Shown here: positions 28,204 through 37,623 of the stretch, piece by piece
How the letters are laid out: the number at the start of each line of letters is the position of its first letter
How positions within the stretch are numbered: position 1 is the first letter of the stretch
DNA from: Desulfovibrio litoralis DSM 11393
Lineage (GTDB): Bacteria > Desulfobacterota > Desulfovibrionia > Desulfovibrionales > Desulfovibrionaceae
Length of the DNA stretch: 64,000 nucleotides
Reading direction: 5' to 3'
Assembly (NCBI RefSeq): GCF_900143255.1
Contig: NZ_FRDI01000002.1
Span: 358,851 to 422,850, forward strand
The notes under the pieces: model-generated
What the model saw: only the letters and a program-made list of their open reading frames with translations
What the model was told of the DNA's origin: nothing
Database searches by the model: none
Position numbers and translations under genes: made by a program

Positions 28204-30270
28204 TTATTCGTCTGCTTTATTCTTTTTATATTCGCCTACAACTTTTTCAACAACCTGAGGCGGAGCTTCTTCGTAATGAGAAAACTCTAGGGTAAAGGTG
28301 CCTTGTCCGCCTGTCATTGAGCGTAAATCAGAAGCATATCGCAAGATTTCATTCATGGGGATATGAGCTTTAACTTCGGTTATTCCGTCTATGGAATCAG
28401 AGCCAAGAACTTTTCCTCGTCTACTTGATAAATCGCCGATGATATCGCCCATAAATTCATCAGGTGTGGAAACCGCCATAGTTACAATAGGTTCGAGTAA
28501 AACCGCTTTGCATTGTTCCATACCCTTTTTAAAGGCAAGAGAACCGGCAATTTTAAACGCCATTTCAGAAGAGTCAACAGTATGATAACTTCCGTCATAA
28601 ACTTTTACTTTACAGTCTACAATCGGATAACCTGCGAGAAAGCCTCTGGCGGCTGATTCTTGAATACCTTTGTCAATCGCCGGAATATATTGACGTGGAA
28701 TTACTCCGCCGACGATAGCGTCTTCAAACTCATAACCTGTTCCACGAGGAAGAGGCGAAAGCTCTATCCAACAATCTCCAAACTGTCCTTTTCCGCCACT
28801 TTGTTTTTTATGACGACCTTGAACTTTGGCTGTTGCTTTAATTGTTTCACGATAAGGAACTTTTGGTGTATTAAGAATAATATCTACTTTATAGCGACGC
28901 TTTGCTTTTTCAACCGCAAGCTCTATATGTAGTTGCCCCATACCTGAAAGCAGAATATCGCCGGTTTCGCTATCTCTCGTTAGTTTAAGGGTAATATCTT
29001 CTTCTATTATTTTTTGAATAGCACTGTAAACTTTGTCTTCATCGCCTTTTTCTTTTGGTTCTAAAGCATAAGAAATTAAAGGTGCCGGTAATTTTGGCAG
29101 GGCGACTGTAAAAGGTGATTTTTCATCACAAAGTGTATCGCCTGTTTTGGTGTTTTTAAGTTTGGCGAGTGCAACCAAAGAGCCCGGACCAAAAGCCTCT
29201 TTGACTTGAGTTTGTTCTTTGCCTACTAACAAGACAGGCGTTCCTAGTCTTTCTGTTTCGCCACAACTCATATTTTTTAGAGAAGATTCCGCACTAATTT
29301 GCCCGGAAATTACTCTTACGAGATTTAATTTTCCCGTGAATGGATCAGAAAGTGTTTTAAAGACAAAACAACTTGGCGGAGAGTCGGCTTGAGAGGCTCT
29401 GGAGGTATCTTCCGTTCCTTCAAAAGGAGCATGATCAAGAGGAGAAGCTAAAAGGTTTTCAATAATACTAAATAGTTGTTCTCCACCTTTGTTTTCAAGG
29501 GCAGAACCGGCAACAACAGGAATAAGATTTCCGCTTAAAACGCCTTTTCTTAACCCTTGTTTGATATCCGTTTCTGACAATGAACCTTCTTCAAGGTATT
29601 TTTCCATGAGTTCTTCGTCGCTTTCGGCGATATTCTCAATGGCAACATCTCTCAAGAGTGTAATTTCGTCGTTTAGTTCACCGGGAATATCTTTTTCTTC
29701 GGCTTTACCGTTTTCAGCTATAATAAGAACTTTGCCTTTTAAAACGTCTATTAAGCCTTTTATTTCTTGGGGTTCTCCGTAAGGCACAAAAAGAGGAACG
29801 GTTTTCATTCCGAGTTTAGCGGATAAACCTTGAAAGGCCTTATCAAAGTCGGCTCGGTCTCTATCAATTTTATTAATAAAACAACAAGCGGGGAGTCTGG
29901 CTTCTTTTACTGCCGCCCAATGTTTTTTGGTTAAGGGGCGAACGCCGTCAACGGCGTCAATAACAAAGATAACGGAATCAACGGCTTTTAATAAATAAGC
30001 CAAATCGCCAATAAAGTTGTTTCCTCCGGGAAGATCTAACATGAAGTGGCGTGCATCGTTATGAATAAAAGTGGCGAGACTTGGTTGAATACTGCCGTGG
30101 CGTTTTATTTCTTCCGGTTCATAATCGAGGCTGGTTGTTCCTTCTTCTATTTTTCCAAGACGTTTTGTTACTCCCGCTTGAAAAAGCAACATCTCAGCAA
30201 TTGAAGTTTTTCCGCAACCACCTGTTCCGATAATGGCATAAGTTCTTTGAGCATCAAGATTATTGGGCAT
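28204..30270 (-). CDS. EF-G-like translational GTPase without the catalytic histidine
   Basis: A 688-residue GTPase with the five-domain layout of elongation factor G. The P-loop is GTGGCGKTS (residues 15-23), the G4 motif NKID lies near 133, the domain IV loop is GGVIPRQYIPAIDKG (about 498-512), and domain V is the C-terminal 90 residues. The G3 motif reads DLPGGNNF where EF-G has DTPGH, so the histidine that positions the hydrolytic water is a glycine. It fits the EF-G2-like/FusA2 group found beside a normal fusA, whose role is not settled (ribosome recycling or a stress factor). It is monocistronic. No ribosomal genes lie nearby, which also argues that it is not the main EF-G. Confidence 0.85.
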   Translation of the reverse strand: MPNNLDAQRTYAIIGTGGCGKTSIAEMLLFQAGVTKRLGKIEEGTTSLDYEPEEIKRHGSIQPSLATFIHNDARHFMLDLPGGNNFIGDLAYLLKAVDSVIFVIDAVDGVRPLTKKHWAAVKEARLPACCFINKIDRDRADFDKAFQGLSAKLGMKTVPLFVPYGEPQEIKGLIDVLKGKVLIIAENGKAEEKDIPGELNDEITLLRDVAIENIAESDEELMEKYLEEGSLSETDIKQGLRKGVLSGNLIPVVAGSALENKGGEQLFSIIENLLASPLDHAPFEGTEDTSRASQADSPPSCFVFKTLSDPFTGKLNLVRVISGQISAESSLKNMSCGETERLGTPVLLVGKEQTQVKEAFGPGSLVALAKLKNTKTGDTLCDEKSPFTVALPKLPAPLISYALEPKEKGDEDKVYSAIQKIIEEDITLKLTRDSETGDILLSGMGQLHIELAVEKAKRRYKVDIILNTPKVPYRETIKATAKVQGRHKKQSGGKGQFGDCWIELSPLPRGTGYEFEDAIVGGVIPRQYIPAIDKGIQESAARGFLAGYPIVDCKVKVYDGSYHTVDSSEMAFKIAGSLAFKKGMEQCKAVLLEPIVTMAVSTPDEFMGDIIGDLSSRRGKVLGSDSIDGITEVKAHIPMNEILRYASDLRSMTGGQGTFTLEFSHYEEAPPQVVEKVVGEYKKNKADE

Positions 30271-30493
30271 GTTTATCTCCCTTAATAATTGTTTTGTATT
30301 TATAAAATTTTATTATTAATAAAAGCTTGCTCCCGAAAATATTAAGTTATTATTTATACTCTATGAATTTATAAAGAAATTTGTCAAGCTAAAAGTCTTG
30401 GTTGAATAATATTTATATCTGTTTATAGTTCTGTTTAGCTTAACAAAACGTATTTTAGGTAATTTATTTGGTTATTTGAAATAAATTTAATTG

Positions 30494-30722
30494 AGACTAT
30501 TGCGGGGCTTCGGGGGGGCAACCCCCGAAATAAAAAGACGCTGAGTTGGCTTTGCCTGCCGGTGGACTTGCGGGGCTTCGGGGGTGCAACCCTCGAAATA
30601 AAAGTAAGAATTTAATTCCCCAGTAAAATTAGTGGTCTTTGTGATGTAAGACGTTTCATGCTATTTGCAAATAGAGCATAAAACGATGAAAAAATACGAA
30701 AACCTGAGTTTTGCAATGGTCT
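30494..30722 (+). mobile_element. MITE-like element, copy F (229 bp)
   Basis: A large copy in the 497-bp gap between the GTPase gene and tatD. It runs from AGACTATTGCGGGGCTTC to GCAATGGTCT and holds two copies of a GC-rich module (GGGGCTTCGGGGG ... CCCCCGAAATAAAA) separated by GGCTTTGCCTGCCGG. The AT-rich middle and the GCATAAAACGATGAAAAAAT segment of copies B, G and H follow. The flanks TTAATTG and TTAACTA match at five of seven positions. The rest of the gap is AT-rich without other visible features. Confidence 0.82.
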
Positions 30723-30767
30723 TTAACTAGATTAATACGAGATAAAAAAGATTAGGAGAATAATAAC

Positions 30768-31562
30768 TTGAACGAACAAGAAAAAATATATGTTGGCGGC
30801 TTTGATTCTCATGCTCATTTAGATATGAAAGAGTTTGACGGTGAAATTATCGAAACCGTTCAACGGGCAAAAGATGTTGGAATAATCGGTATAACCAATG
30901 TTTTTTTAAGCCCTAAAGCGTATTATGCCAAACATAAGCTTTTTGAAAATATCCCTGAAGTTGTTTTTACTCTGGGAATTCATCCGTCTGATGCACACAA
31001 TATTAATGACGATACTTTGTCAGAGATGAAAAAAATCTTTTTGGAAGAGCCGCGTTTAAAAGCAGTAGGAGAAATAGGGCTTGATTATTATTGGAAAGAT
31101 TGTCCGCAAGATATACAACATAAAGTTTTTAAAGAACAATTGCTATTAGCCAAAGAGTTAAATAAGCCGGTTGTAATTCACAGCAGGGACGCTTTTGAAG
31201 ATACGGTAGATATTTTGTTGGATTTAGGCTTTTCTCAATACCCTTTGTTGTGGCATTGTTTTGGCGGTAATATTGCTCAAGCGGAAAAACTTTTAGCTCA
31301 AGGTTGGGATATTTCCGTTCCCGGTGTTTTTACTTATCCTAAAAATATTGAGTTAAGAGAAACTGTTAAACATATTCCCTTAGATAGGTTACATCTTGAA
31401 AGCGATTGTCCTTTTTTGGCACCACAAAAATATCGTGGAAAAAGAAACGAACCGGCTTATTGTTTTCAAACCGCAAAAATGGTTGCAGAAACTTTAGATA
31501 TAGATCTGGCAGAGTTATGGAAACGTACGGGAAAAAATTCCCAACGTTTTTTTAATGTATAA
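30768..31562 (+). CDS. tatD: TatD family metal-dependent deoxyribonuclease
   Basis: A 264-residue amidohydrolase-fold nuclease that acts on 3' ends of DNA and RNA with two metal ions. The metal ligands are in place: FDSHAHLDM (HxH, residues 13-21), GEIGLDYYW (Glu, about 101-109), VIHSRDAF (His, about 136-143), WHCFGG (His, about 164-169) and LESDCPFLAP (Asp, about 208-217). The length is normal. The start is TTG (30768) with TTAGGAGAA nine bases before it. The family has several paralogs (TatD, YcfH, YjjV); the DCPFLAPQKYRGKRNEP segment favours the YcfH/YabD type. Confidence 0.92.
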   Translation: MNEQEKIYVGGFDSHAHLDMKEFDGEIIETVQRAKDVGIIGITNVFLSPKAYYAKHKLFENIPEVVFTLGIHPSDAHNINDDTLSEMKKIFLEEPRLKAVGEIGLDYYWKDCPQDIQHKVFKEQLLLAKELNKPVVIHSRDAFEDTVDILLDLGFSQYPLLWHCFGGNIAQAEKLLAQGWDISVPGVFTYPKNIELRETVKHIPLDRLHLESDCPFLAPQKYRGKRNEPAYCFQTAKMVAETLDIDLAELWKRTGKNSQRFFNV

Positions 31563-31582
31563 ACCTGAATAAAAAAAGTATG

Positions 31583-32506
31583 TTACTTGCTTTGCACTAA
31601 CGCCTTGGCGAGTTTGATTAATTCTTGGTCTATGTTTTCAGATAACGGGTCAATTTCTATAACTTTTATGTTAAGATGGTCGGCGATTGTTTTGGCTGTT
31701 CCCATCGGAAAGCCTTTTTGCACGATCATAAGTTTTACCTTTTCTTTTTGTGCAAGTTTTGAGAGTTCAACTAATTTTTTGGGGTTTGGTTCTCTACCTT
31801 CTTGTTCAACAACCAGCTCTTTTAAATTATAATCTTTGGCAAAATAATTGAAAGCAGGGTGGAAAACGATAAAAGTTTTTTGTTCAGGCTTAAGTTTGGC
31901 GAAAATGTTTTTTAACTCCTGATCAAGTTGGTTTAATTCAGTAGTAAAATCAGCCAAATTTTGGTCTAATTCCTCACTTAAATCGGGATAACGTTCTTTT
32001 AAGGATTTTGTTGCGGTTTGTGCCATGATTTTTAAGTTGTTCGGGCTTGTCCAAATATGTGGGTCGATATTGCCTTCATGTTCGTGTTCGTGGTTATGTT
32101 CATGATTTTCTTCGTGTTCATCAAGAGGCAAAAGGGCGATGTTTTGATTTAAACTTATTTCTTTTAATTGTGGATTGAGTTCTGTGAAGCGTTTAAGCCA
32201 AACTTTTTCAAAGGGTAAACCTATGCTGAAATATATTGATGAATTGTTTAATTCCATTAATTGCTTGGGTTTGGGTTCAAAACTATGTGGATCTGTTCCG
32301 GAATTTATTAAAACTTGAATATCTGCATGGTTTTTCAGTAGTTTTTTTAAGACAAATTTTTCAGGCAAAATGCTGGCACTAACTTGTTTTTTTTTGTCTG
32401 CTTTATCTGTTTGAGGCGTTAGATTGCTTTCTGCGAAAGCGAGAGAAAACAGAGTTAAACAAGTTAAGCATTGTAAGAATAAAAAGGAAAATATATATTT
32501 TTTCAT
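31583..32506 (-). CDS. znuA: Zinc/manganese ABC transporter substrate-binding protein (ZnuA-like)
   Basis: A 307-residue periplasmic metal-binding protein of the cluster A-I (ZnuA/TroA) family. It has a Sec signal peptide (MKKYIFSFLFLQCLTCLTLF ending AFA at about residue 25), GTDPHSFEPKPKQ (first His ligand, about 71-83), an acidic histidine-rich loop at about 133-147 (HEENHEHNHEHEHEG), DPHIWTSP (second His, about 149-156) and FIVFHPAFNYFAKDY (third His, about 208-222). The His-rich loop points to zinc. The ATPase and permease genes are not next to it, so it must work with a transporter encoded elsewhere. It converges on tatD. Confidence 0.92.
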   Translation of the reverse strand: MKKYIFSFLFLQCLTCLTLFSLAFAESNLTPQTDKADKKKQVSASILPEKFVLKKLLKNHADIQVLINSGTDPHSFEPKPKQLMELNNSSIYFSIGLPFEKVWLKRFTELNPQLKEISLNQNIALLPLDEHEENHEHNHEHEHEGNIDPHIWTSPNNLKIMAQTATKSLKERYPDLSEELDQNLADFTTELNQLDQELKNIFAKLKPEQKTFIVFHPAFNYFAKDYNLKELVVEQEGREPNPKKLVELSKLAQKEKVKLMIVQKGFPMGTAKTIADHLNIKVIEIDPLSENIDQELIKLAKALVQSK

Positions 32507-32643
32507 AATTAACTCCTTGAGTTTTCAAAGACAAAGCTTGCGAAAGCAATAAATTGTCTGGCTAAGATTTATATTTTGTGTTAAGGAAAAAAGCTGTTTT
32601 AAGTTTTGAATAAACAAATAAATTAATTAACACAGTATGTCCT

Positions 32644-33804
32644 ATGTTAAAAATAAATGCAATCAAAACAAGGCGTAAGACTAGAAGTATCCGCCTAGGC
32701 AAACTTTTTATCGGTTCTGAATATCCTATTGTGTTACAAAGTATGACTAATACGGATACCAGAGACGTTGAGAAAACTTTAGCCCAGATTCGAGAACTCG
32801 AAGAGGTAGGATGTGAAATAGTCCGCTTGGCGGTTATTGATGAAGATGCCGCTCAGGCTATTAAAAAAATTCGTTTAGAGACAAAAATACCCTTGGTCGC
32901 CGATATTCATTTTGATTATCGTTTGGCTTTAACTTGTCTTAAAAACGGAATAGACGGTTTGCGTATTAACCCGGGTAATATAGGCGGAATCAGAGAAATT
33001 GATACTTTGGTTTCTGCTGCAAAAGATTTGGGAGTTCCTATTCGCATAGGAGTAAACTCAGGTTCTGTGGAAAAAGATTTGTTGGAAAAATTTGGCGGAC
33101 CAACGCCCGAGGCTATGGTTGAAAGTGCCATGCGTCATGTGGGTTTATTGGAAAACAGAAATTTTGACCAGATTAAACTTTCATTAAAATCATCATCAGT
33201 TTTAGATACGATTATCGCTTATCGTCTTTTGGCGGAAAAGTGTGATTATCCTTTGCATATCGGAGTTACTGAAGCAGGGCCGGGATATAGAGGTGTTGTT
33301 AAGTCTTCGGTTGGATTGGGAATTTTATTGTCAGAAGGTATAGGCGATACGCTTAGGGTTTCGTTAACCGCCAATCCTGTGGAAGAACTTCCCGTTGCTT
33401 GGGAGTTATTGCGTTCTTTGGGGTTAAGACAAAGGGGGGCGGAACTTATCTCTTGCCCTACTTGTGGGCGTACTGAGCTTGGTTTAATTGAACTTGCCAA
33501 TTTGGTTGAAAAATATATAAATGAACAAAGTCAGGCTTTTTTATCGTCTGATCTACAGGCTTTTTCTATCTTTTCAAATATGAAAATAGCCGTAATGGGT
33601 TGCGTCGTAAATGGTCCCGGTGAAGCAAAAGAAGCGGATATTGGAATAGCCTGTGGACGCAACAAAGTACATATTTTCAGGAAAGGTAAAATTTTTCATG
33701 TTTTGCGTAATGAAGAAATTAAAAACGAAATAATTATCGGGCTGTTAAAAGAAGAAACAGCTCTTTGTATCAAAGAGAAGAAGCCAGAAATTGAAAATAA
33801 TTGA
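32644..33804 (+). CDS. ispG: 4-hydroxy-3-methylbut-2-enyl diphosphate synthase IspG
   Basis: Converts MEcPP to HMBPP in the non-mevalonate isoprenoid pathway, using a 4Fe-4S cluster. It is a 386-residue bacterial short type: a TIM barrel with VLQSMTNTDTRDVEKTL (about residues 30-46) and ADIHFDYRLAL (about 92-102), and a C-terminal cluster domain with cysteines in SCPTCGRTE (about 271-279) and MGCVVNGPGEAKEADIG (about 319-335). It is followed by proS 90 nt later on the same strand, an arrangement often seen in proteobacteria. Confidence 0.96.
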   Translation: MLKINAIKTRRKTRSIRLGKLFIGSEYPIVLQSMTNTDTRDVEKTLAQIRELEEVGCEIVRLAVIDEDAAQAIKKIRLETKIPLVADIHFDYRLALTCLKNGIDGLRINPGNIGGIREIDTLVSAAKDLGVPIRIGVNSGSVEKDLLEKFGGPTPEAMVESAMRHVGLLENRNFDQIKLSLKSSSVLDTIIAYRLLAEKCDYPLHIGVTEAGPGYRGVVKSSVGLGILLSEGIGDTLRVSLTANPVEELPVAWELLRSLGLRQRGAELISCPTCGRTELGLIELANLVEKYINEQSQAFLSSDLQAFSIFSNMKIAVMGCVVNGPGEAKEADIGIACGRNKVHIFRKGKIFHVLRNEEIKNEIIIGLLKEETALCIKEKKPEIENN

Positions 33805-33894
33805 GAAAGTCTTGTTTGTGTACTTAAAAATTTGATCTTTAATCTCTAAAATCATCTTAATAAAAATAAACGTTAATAAATAGAGGATAAATAC

Positions 33895-35619
33895 ATGCGT
33901 TTTACCCAACTTTATGCCCCAACTTTAAAAGAAGCCCCTGCTGATGCGGAAGTTATTAGTCATAAATTAATGATTCGTGCCGGAATGATTCGTAAACTTA
34001 CCACCGGAATTTATTCTTACCTGCCGACAGGTTGGCGTTCTATTAATAAAGTAGCTCAAATAGTCAGAGAAGAAATGAATAGGGCAAACGCTCAAGAATT
34101 GCATTTACCAACGGTTCAGCCGGCGGATTTATGGCAAGAAAGCGGGCGTTGGGACTTTTACGGTAAAGAGCTTTTACGTTTTAAAGACAGGCATAATCGT
34201 GATTGTTGTTTAGGGCCGACTCACGAAGAGGTTATTACAGACCTTATTAGAGGCGAAGTACGTTCTTATAAACAATTGCCTTTAAATTTATATCAAATTC
34301 AAACTAAATTTAGAGATGAAATTCGTCCTCGTTTTGGTTTAATGCGTGGGCGTGAATTTATTATGAAAGATGCCTATTCTTTTGACGTTAATGATGGGGC
34401 TGCGGATAAAAGCTATTGGGCGATGTTTGACGCGTATCAACGCATTTTTACTCGTCTTGGTTTAAAATTTAAAGCTGTTGAAGCCGATTCCGGTTCTATC
34501 GGCGGAAGTTTTTCACATGAGTTTATGGTGCTTGCCGATACGGGTGAAGATACTATTGTTTCATGTTCAGCTTGTTCTTATGGGGCAAATGTTGAAAGAG
34601 CCGAGGTTAAGCTTAGAGCCGAAGTGAAAGAACTTAAATTGCCCGAAGCTGTTTCTTTTGTCTTAACTCCAAATAAATTTTCTGTGGCTGAGCAAGCGGA
34701 ACATTTAGGTTTAGCGACTTCTGATATTCTAAAAACTCTTATGTGCGTCGCCGATGGAAAACCTGTTGCCTTTCTTGTGCGTGGAGATCGAGAGCTAAAC
34801 CTTGTTAAAGCGAAAAATTTGTTGAATGTTGCCGTGCTTGATTTAATGCCAACAGAAATGTTGTCGGAATTTTTTGGTGCAATGCCGGGTTTTGTTGGTG
34901 TGGTGAATCTGGAAATACCTGTTTACGCTGACTTGGAATTGCAACTCAAAGATGGTTGGATAATGGGAGCTAATCGTATAGATACGCACTATTGCAACGT
35001 AAGTTTACGCCGTGATGTAAAGGTTATAACTTACGCAGATTTAAGGGAAATAGATATTAATGACCCTTGCCCCCGTTGCGGAGCCGCTCTTGAATTTCCT
35101 AAAGGTATAGAAGTTGGGCATGTATTTAAACTTGGTACTAAATACAGTAAGGCGTTAAATGCCAATATCTTAGATGAGAATGGCAAAGAAAAACCAATTA
35201 TTATGGGTTGTTATGGAATCGGGGTTACGAGAGTCGTGGCTGCCTGTATTGAACAAAATAATGATCAATATGGCATTTCTTTTCCACCTGCTATAGCTCC
35301 TTATGAAATAGTGGTTATCAATCTTGATGTTAAATCAGAAGAAGCGACGAAAAAATCCGAAGAAATTTATGAAATGTTAAAGAATAAAGGCTTTGATGTC
35401 TTACTTGATGATAGAAATGATCGTGCCGGAGCAAAGTTTAAAGATGCCGATTTAATGGGAATGCCCATACAAATCATTATTGGCTCAAAGGCGTTGGCAA
35501 ATAATATTATAGAAGTTAAAGACCGTTCTAAATATGAAAAAAGCGAGTTGAATGCCGGTAGCTTTGAGCTTGAATTTGACGCTTGGCAGGCCCAAGTTTA
35601 CTCTCGCTGGGGTCTTTAA
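33895..35619 (+). CDS. proS: Prolyl-tRNA synthetase ProS
   Basis: A 574-residue class II aminoacyl-tRNA synthetase of the bacterial type. Motif 1 is [20 protein letters not shown] (about residues 37-56). Motif 2 covers [28 protein letters not shown] (positions about 140-167). The editing insertion domain (about 225-390) removes Ala-tRNA-Pro. Motif 3 is [13 protein letters not shown] (about 440-452), followed by the C-terminal anticodon-binding domain with [20 protein letters not shown]. The second gene after ispG. Confidence 0.97.
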   Translation: MRFTQLYAPTLKEAPADAEVISHKLMIRAGMIRKLTTGIYSYLPTGWRSINKVAQIVREEMNRANAQELHLPTVQPADLWQESGRWDFYGKELLRFKDRHNRDCCLGPTHEEVITDLIRGEVRSYKQLPLNLYQIQTKFRDEIRPRFGLMRGREFIMKDAYSFDVNDGAADKSYWAMFDAYQRIFTRLGLKFKAVEADSGSIGGSFSHEFMVLADTGEDTIVSCSACSYGANVERAEVKLRAEVKELKLPEAVSFVLTPNKFSVAEQAEHLGLATSDILKTLMCVADGKPVAFLVRGDRELNLVKAKNLLNVAVLDLMPTEMLSEFFGAMPGFVGVVNLEIPVYADLELQLKDGWIMGANRIDTHYCNVSLRRDVKVITYADLREIDINDPCPRCGAALEFPKGIEVGHVFKLGTKYSKALNANILDENGKEKPIIMGCYGIGVTRVVAACIEQNNDQYGISFPPAIAPYEIVVINLDVKSEEATKKSEEIYEMLKNKGFDVLLDDRNDRAGAKFKDADLMGMPIQIIIGSKALANNIIEVKDRSKYEKSELNAGSFELEFDAWQAQVYSRWGL

Positions 35620-35692
35620 TTTTTTTAAGATTAACTTTGTGTTGATTTTTTAATTATAGCTGTCTTTTAACATATTTATAATTCAGGATATT

Positions 35693-36277
35693 ATGAAACT
35701 TTTTGACCCTTTAATGGCGTGGGTTTGGCGTGTTTCGGCGAAAGAGGGTGCTGTCAAAGCTCTTGCTATTTTATCTTTTTTAGAATCTATTTTTTTCCCT
35801 ATTCCGCCTGACTTGCTTTTAATTCCTTTAGCTTTATCTCAACGAGAAAAAGCCTTTAAGCTTGCGTTTATCACACTGATTAGTTCTTTATTTGGTGGTA
35901 TATTTGGTTATTTTATCGGTTATTTTTTTATGGACACCATTGGCATTAAGATAATGAACTTTTATAACTTTGAAGCTCAGTATCTTACAATTCAAGAGTG
36001 GTATACCAAATATGACGCTTGGGCGGTTGCAATAGCCGGGTTAACGCCTGTTCCTTATAAACTTTGCACTTTAACCGCCGGTGCTTTTAAAATTAACTTT
36101 TTTGTGTTTATTGTGGCTTCGACTCTTAGTCGAGGGTTGCGTTTTTTTGCGATTGCCGGTTTGATTTATGTTTTTGGAGAAAAAGTTCGCTTTTTTCTCG
36201 AAAAGCGTTTGGATTTAGTCATGATTATTTTGTTGATTTTAGGCGTTTTGGGGTTTGTGGCTTTAAAGTTTACTTAA
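35693..36277 (+). CDS. YqaA/DedA-like membrane protein (VTT domain)
   Basis: A 194-residue inner-membrane protein of the VTT/SNARE-associated family. The conserved block ESIFFPIPPDLLLIPLAL (about residues 31-48) and the loop VAIAGLTPVPYKLCTLTAGAF (about 111-131) match YqaA: the first has the E-x-x-x-P-x-P-x-x re-entrant motif and the second the G-x-x-P-x-P-Y-K motif. Relatives act as lipid scramblases or undecaprenyl-phosphate flippases. This member's substrate is not known. About five hydrophobic helices are visible. It lies 73 nt after proS. Confidence 0.85.
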   Translation: MKLFDPLMAWVWRVSAKEGAVKALAILSFLESIFFPIPPDLLLIPLALSQREKAFKLAFITLISSLFGGIFGYFIGYFFMDTIGIKIMNFYNFEAQYLTIQEWYTKYDAWAVAIAGLTPVPYKLCTLTAGAFKINFFVFIVASTLSRGLRFFAIAGLIYVFGEKVRFFLEKRLDLVMIILLILGVLGFVALKFT

Positions 36278-36321
36278 GCTGATATTTAAGATAACCTATC
36301 ACAATCTAGCTTATATAATTG

Positions 36322-36569
36322 AGGCTATTGCACAATAGTCTCTACGTGGCTTCCGCTAGGAAGACACTCCCAAAAATACGAATAAGGACACTAGGCTGGC
36401 TTTGCCTGCCAGTGGACTTGGGGGCTTCGGGGGTATCCCGCGAAACAAAGGGCAAATTTAATTTTCCTGTAAAATGAGTGATTTTTGTGGCTTAATACGT
36501 TTTATACTATGTGTATACAGAGCATAAAACGATGATAAAAGCACGCAAAACGGCGTTTTACAATGGTCT
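36322..36569 (+). mobile_element. MITE-like element, copy G (248 bp, longest)
   Basis: The fullest copy, filling most of the 363-bp gap between the yqaA-like gene and mrp. It starts AGGCTATTGCACAATAGTCT, then has the module with GGCTTTGCCTGCCAG and CTTCGGGGGTATCC, the AT-rich middle and the stem CGTTTTATACT ... AGCATAAAACG, and ends ACAATGGTCT. The flanks ATAATTG and TTAATTG agree at six of seven bases. No other feature is visible in the gap. Confidence 0.85.
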
Positions 36570-36640
36570 TTAATTGTTGTTAAGCAATTTTTAATCTTAA
36601 TTTAAACGTTCTATTTATTTTAAATATAAAGGTAATTTTT

Positions 36641-37543
36641 ATGAATGAAATAAAAAGCAAATGTGGCAGTTGTAAAGAAACCTCAGGTTCTTCGGCTTGC
36701 GGAACTTGTAGCTCGATGAAAAAAAGTAGCAATGATGACCCTATTAGCCAACAAGATGCAATAATCAATCAAACTTTGTCTAAAATTAAATATAAACTCT
36801 TTGTTATGAGCGGAAAAGGCGGAGTCGGAAAAAGCTCGGTTACCGTTAATATTGCTGCCGCTTTGGCGGCTAAGGGGTATAAAGTCGGGATTTTAGATGT
36901 TGATATTCATGGTCCGAGTGTCCCGGGGCTTTTGGGAATTAGAGATAAAGGTATGGAAGGAAGCGAAGAGGGTATAGAACCTGTTGCTTACAATGAAAAT
37001 TTAAGCGTTGTTTCCATGGACTCTTTGTTGGAAAATAAAGATAGCGCTATTTTATGGCGTGGCCCAAAAAAGACGGCCGCCGTACGCCAGTTTATTTCTG
37101 ATATTAAGTGGGGAGAACTCGACTTTTTAGTGATTGATTCACCTCCCGGAACAGGCGATGAACATATGACAATCTTAAAAACCATTCCTGATATTTTAAG
37201 CGTTGTTGTTACTACCCCTCAAGAAGTCTCTTTGGCAGACGTCAGAAAAGCCTTAAATTTTTTGGAAACGGCACACGGCAAAGTTTTGGGTGTTGTGGAA
37301 AATATGAGCGGACTGGCTTGCCCCCATTGTGGAAAAGAAATTGAACTTTTCAAAAAAGGTGGCGGAGAACTTTTAGCCAAAACACAGGGGCTTAACTTTT
37401 TAGGGGCTATTCCTCTTGATCCGGCAACGGTTATTGCGGCTGACTTAGGCGTTCCTGTCGTGCTTTTAAAAGAAGATTCTGTTGCAAAACAGAGCTTTTT
37501 AAATTTAGCTCAAAAAATTACAGATGCTTGTAAAGCGTTATAA
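36641..37543 (+). CDS. mrp: Mrp/NBP35-type iron-sulfur cluster carrier ATPase
   Basis: A 300-residue P-loop ATPase that carries and transfers 4Fe-4S clusters to apoproteins. Walker A is MSGKGGVGKSS (about residues 56-66) of the deviant MinD type. The Mrp signature DVDIHGPSVPGLLG follows at about 87-100, VIDSPPGTGDEH at about 164-175, and the bridging cluster pair CPHC at about 228-231. The N-terminus has a cysteine-rich lead, CGSCKETSGSSACGTCSS (residues 8-25), with two C-x-x-C pairs as in eukaryotic NBP35, and no DUF59 domain. This suggests a second N-terminal cluster site. Confidence 0.92.
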   Translation: MNEIKSKCGSCKETSGSSACGTCSSMKKSSNDDPISQQDAIINQTLSKIKYKLFVMSGKGGVGKSSVTVNIAAALAAKGYKVGILDVDIHGPSVPGLLGIRDKGMEGSEEGIEPVAYNENLSVVSMDSLLENKDSAILWRGPKKTAAVRQFISDIKWGELDFLVIDSPPGTGDEHMTILKTIPDILSVVVTTPQEVSLADVRKALNFLETAHGKVLGVVENMSGLACPHCGKEIELFKKGGGELLAKTQGLNFLGAIPLDPATVIAADLGVPVVLLKEDSVAKQSFLNLAQKITDACKAL

Positions 37544-37623
37544 ATAGACGTTTATAAACTTTATATCGAGAGCGTTTTAACATAGCTTTTTTAATATTAA
37601 TCAATAAAGTTTTAGGAGTTGTT

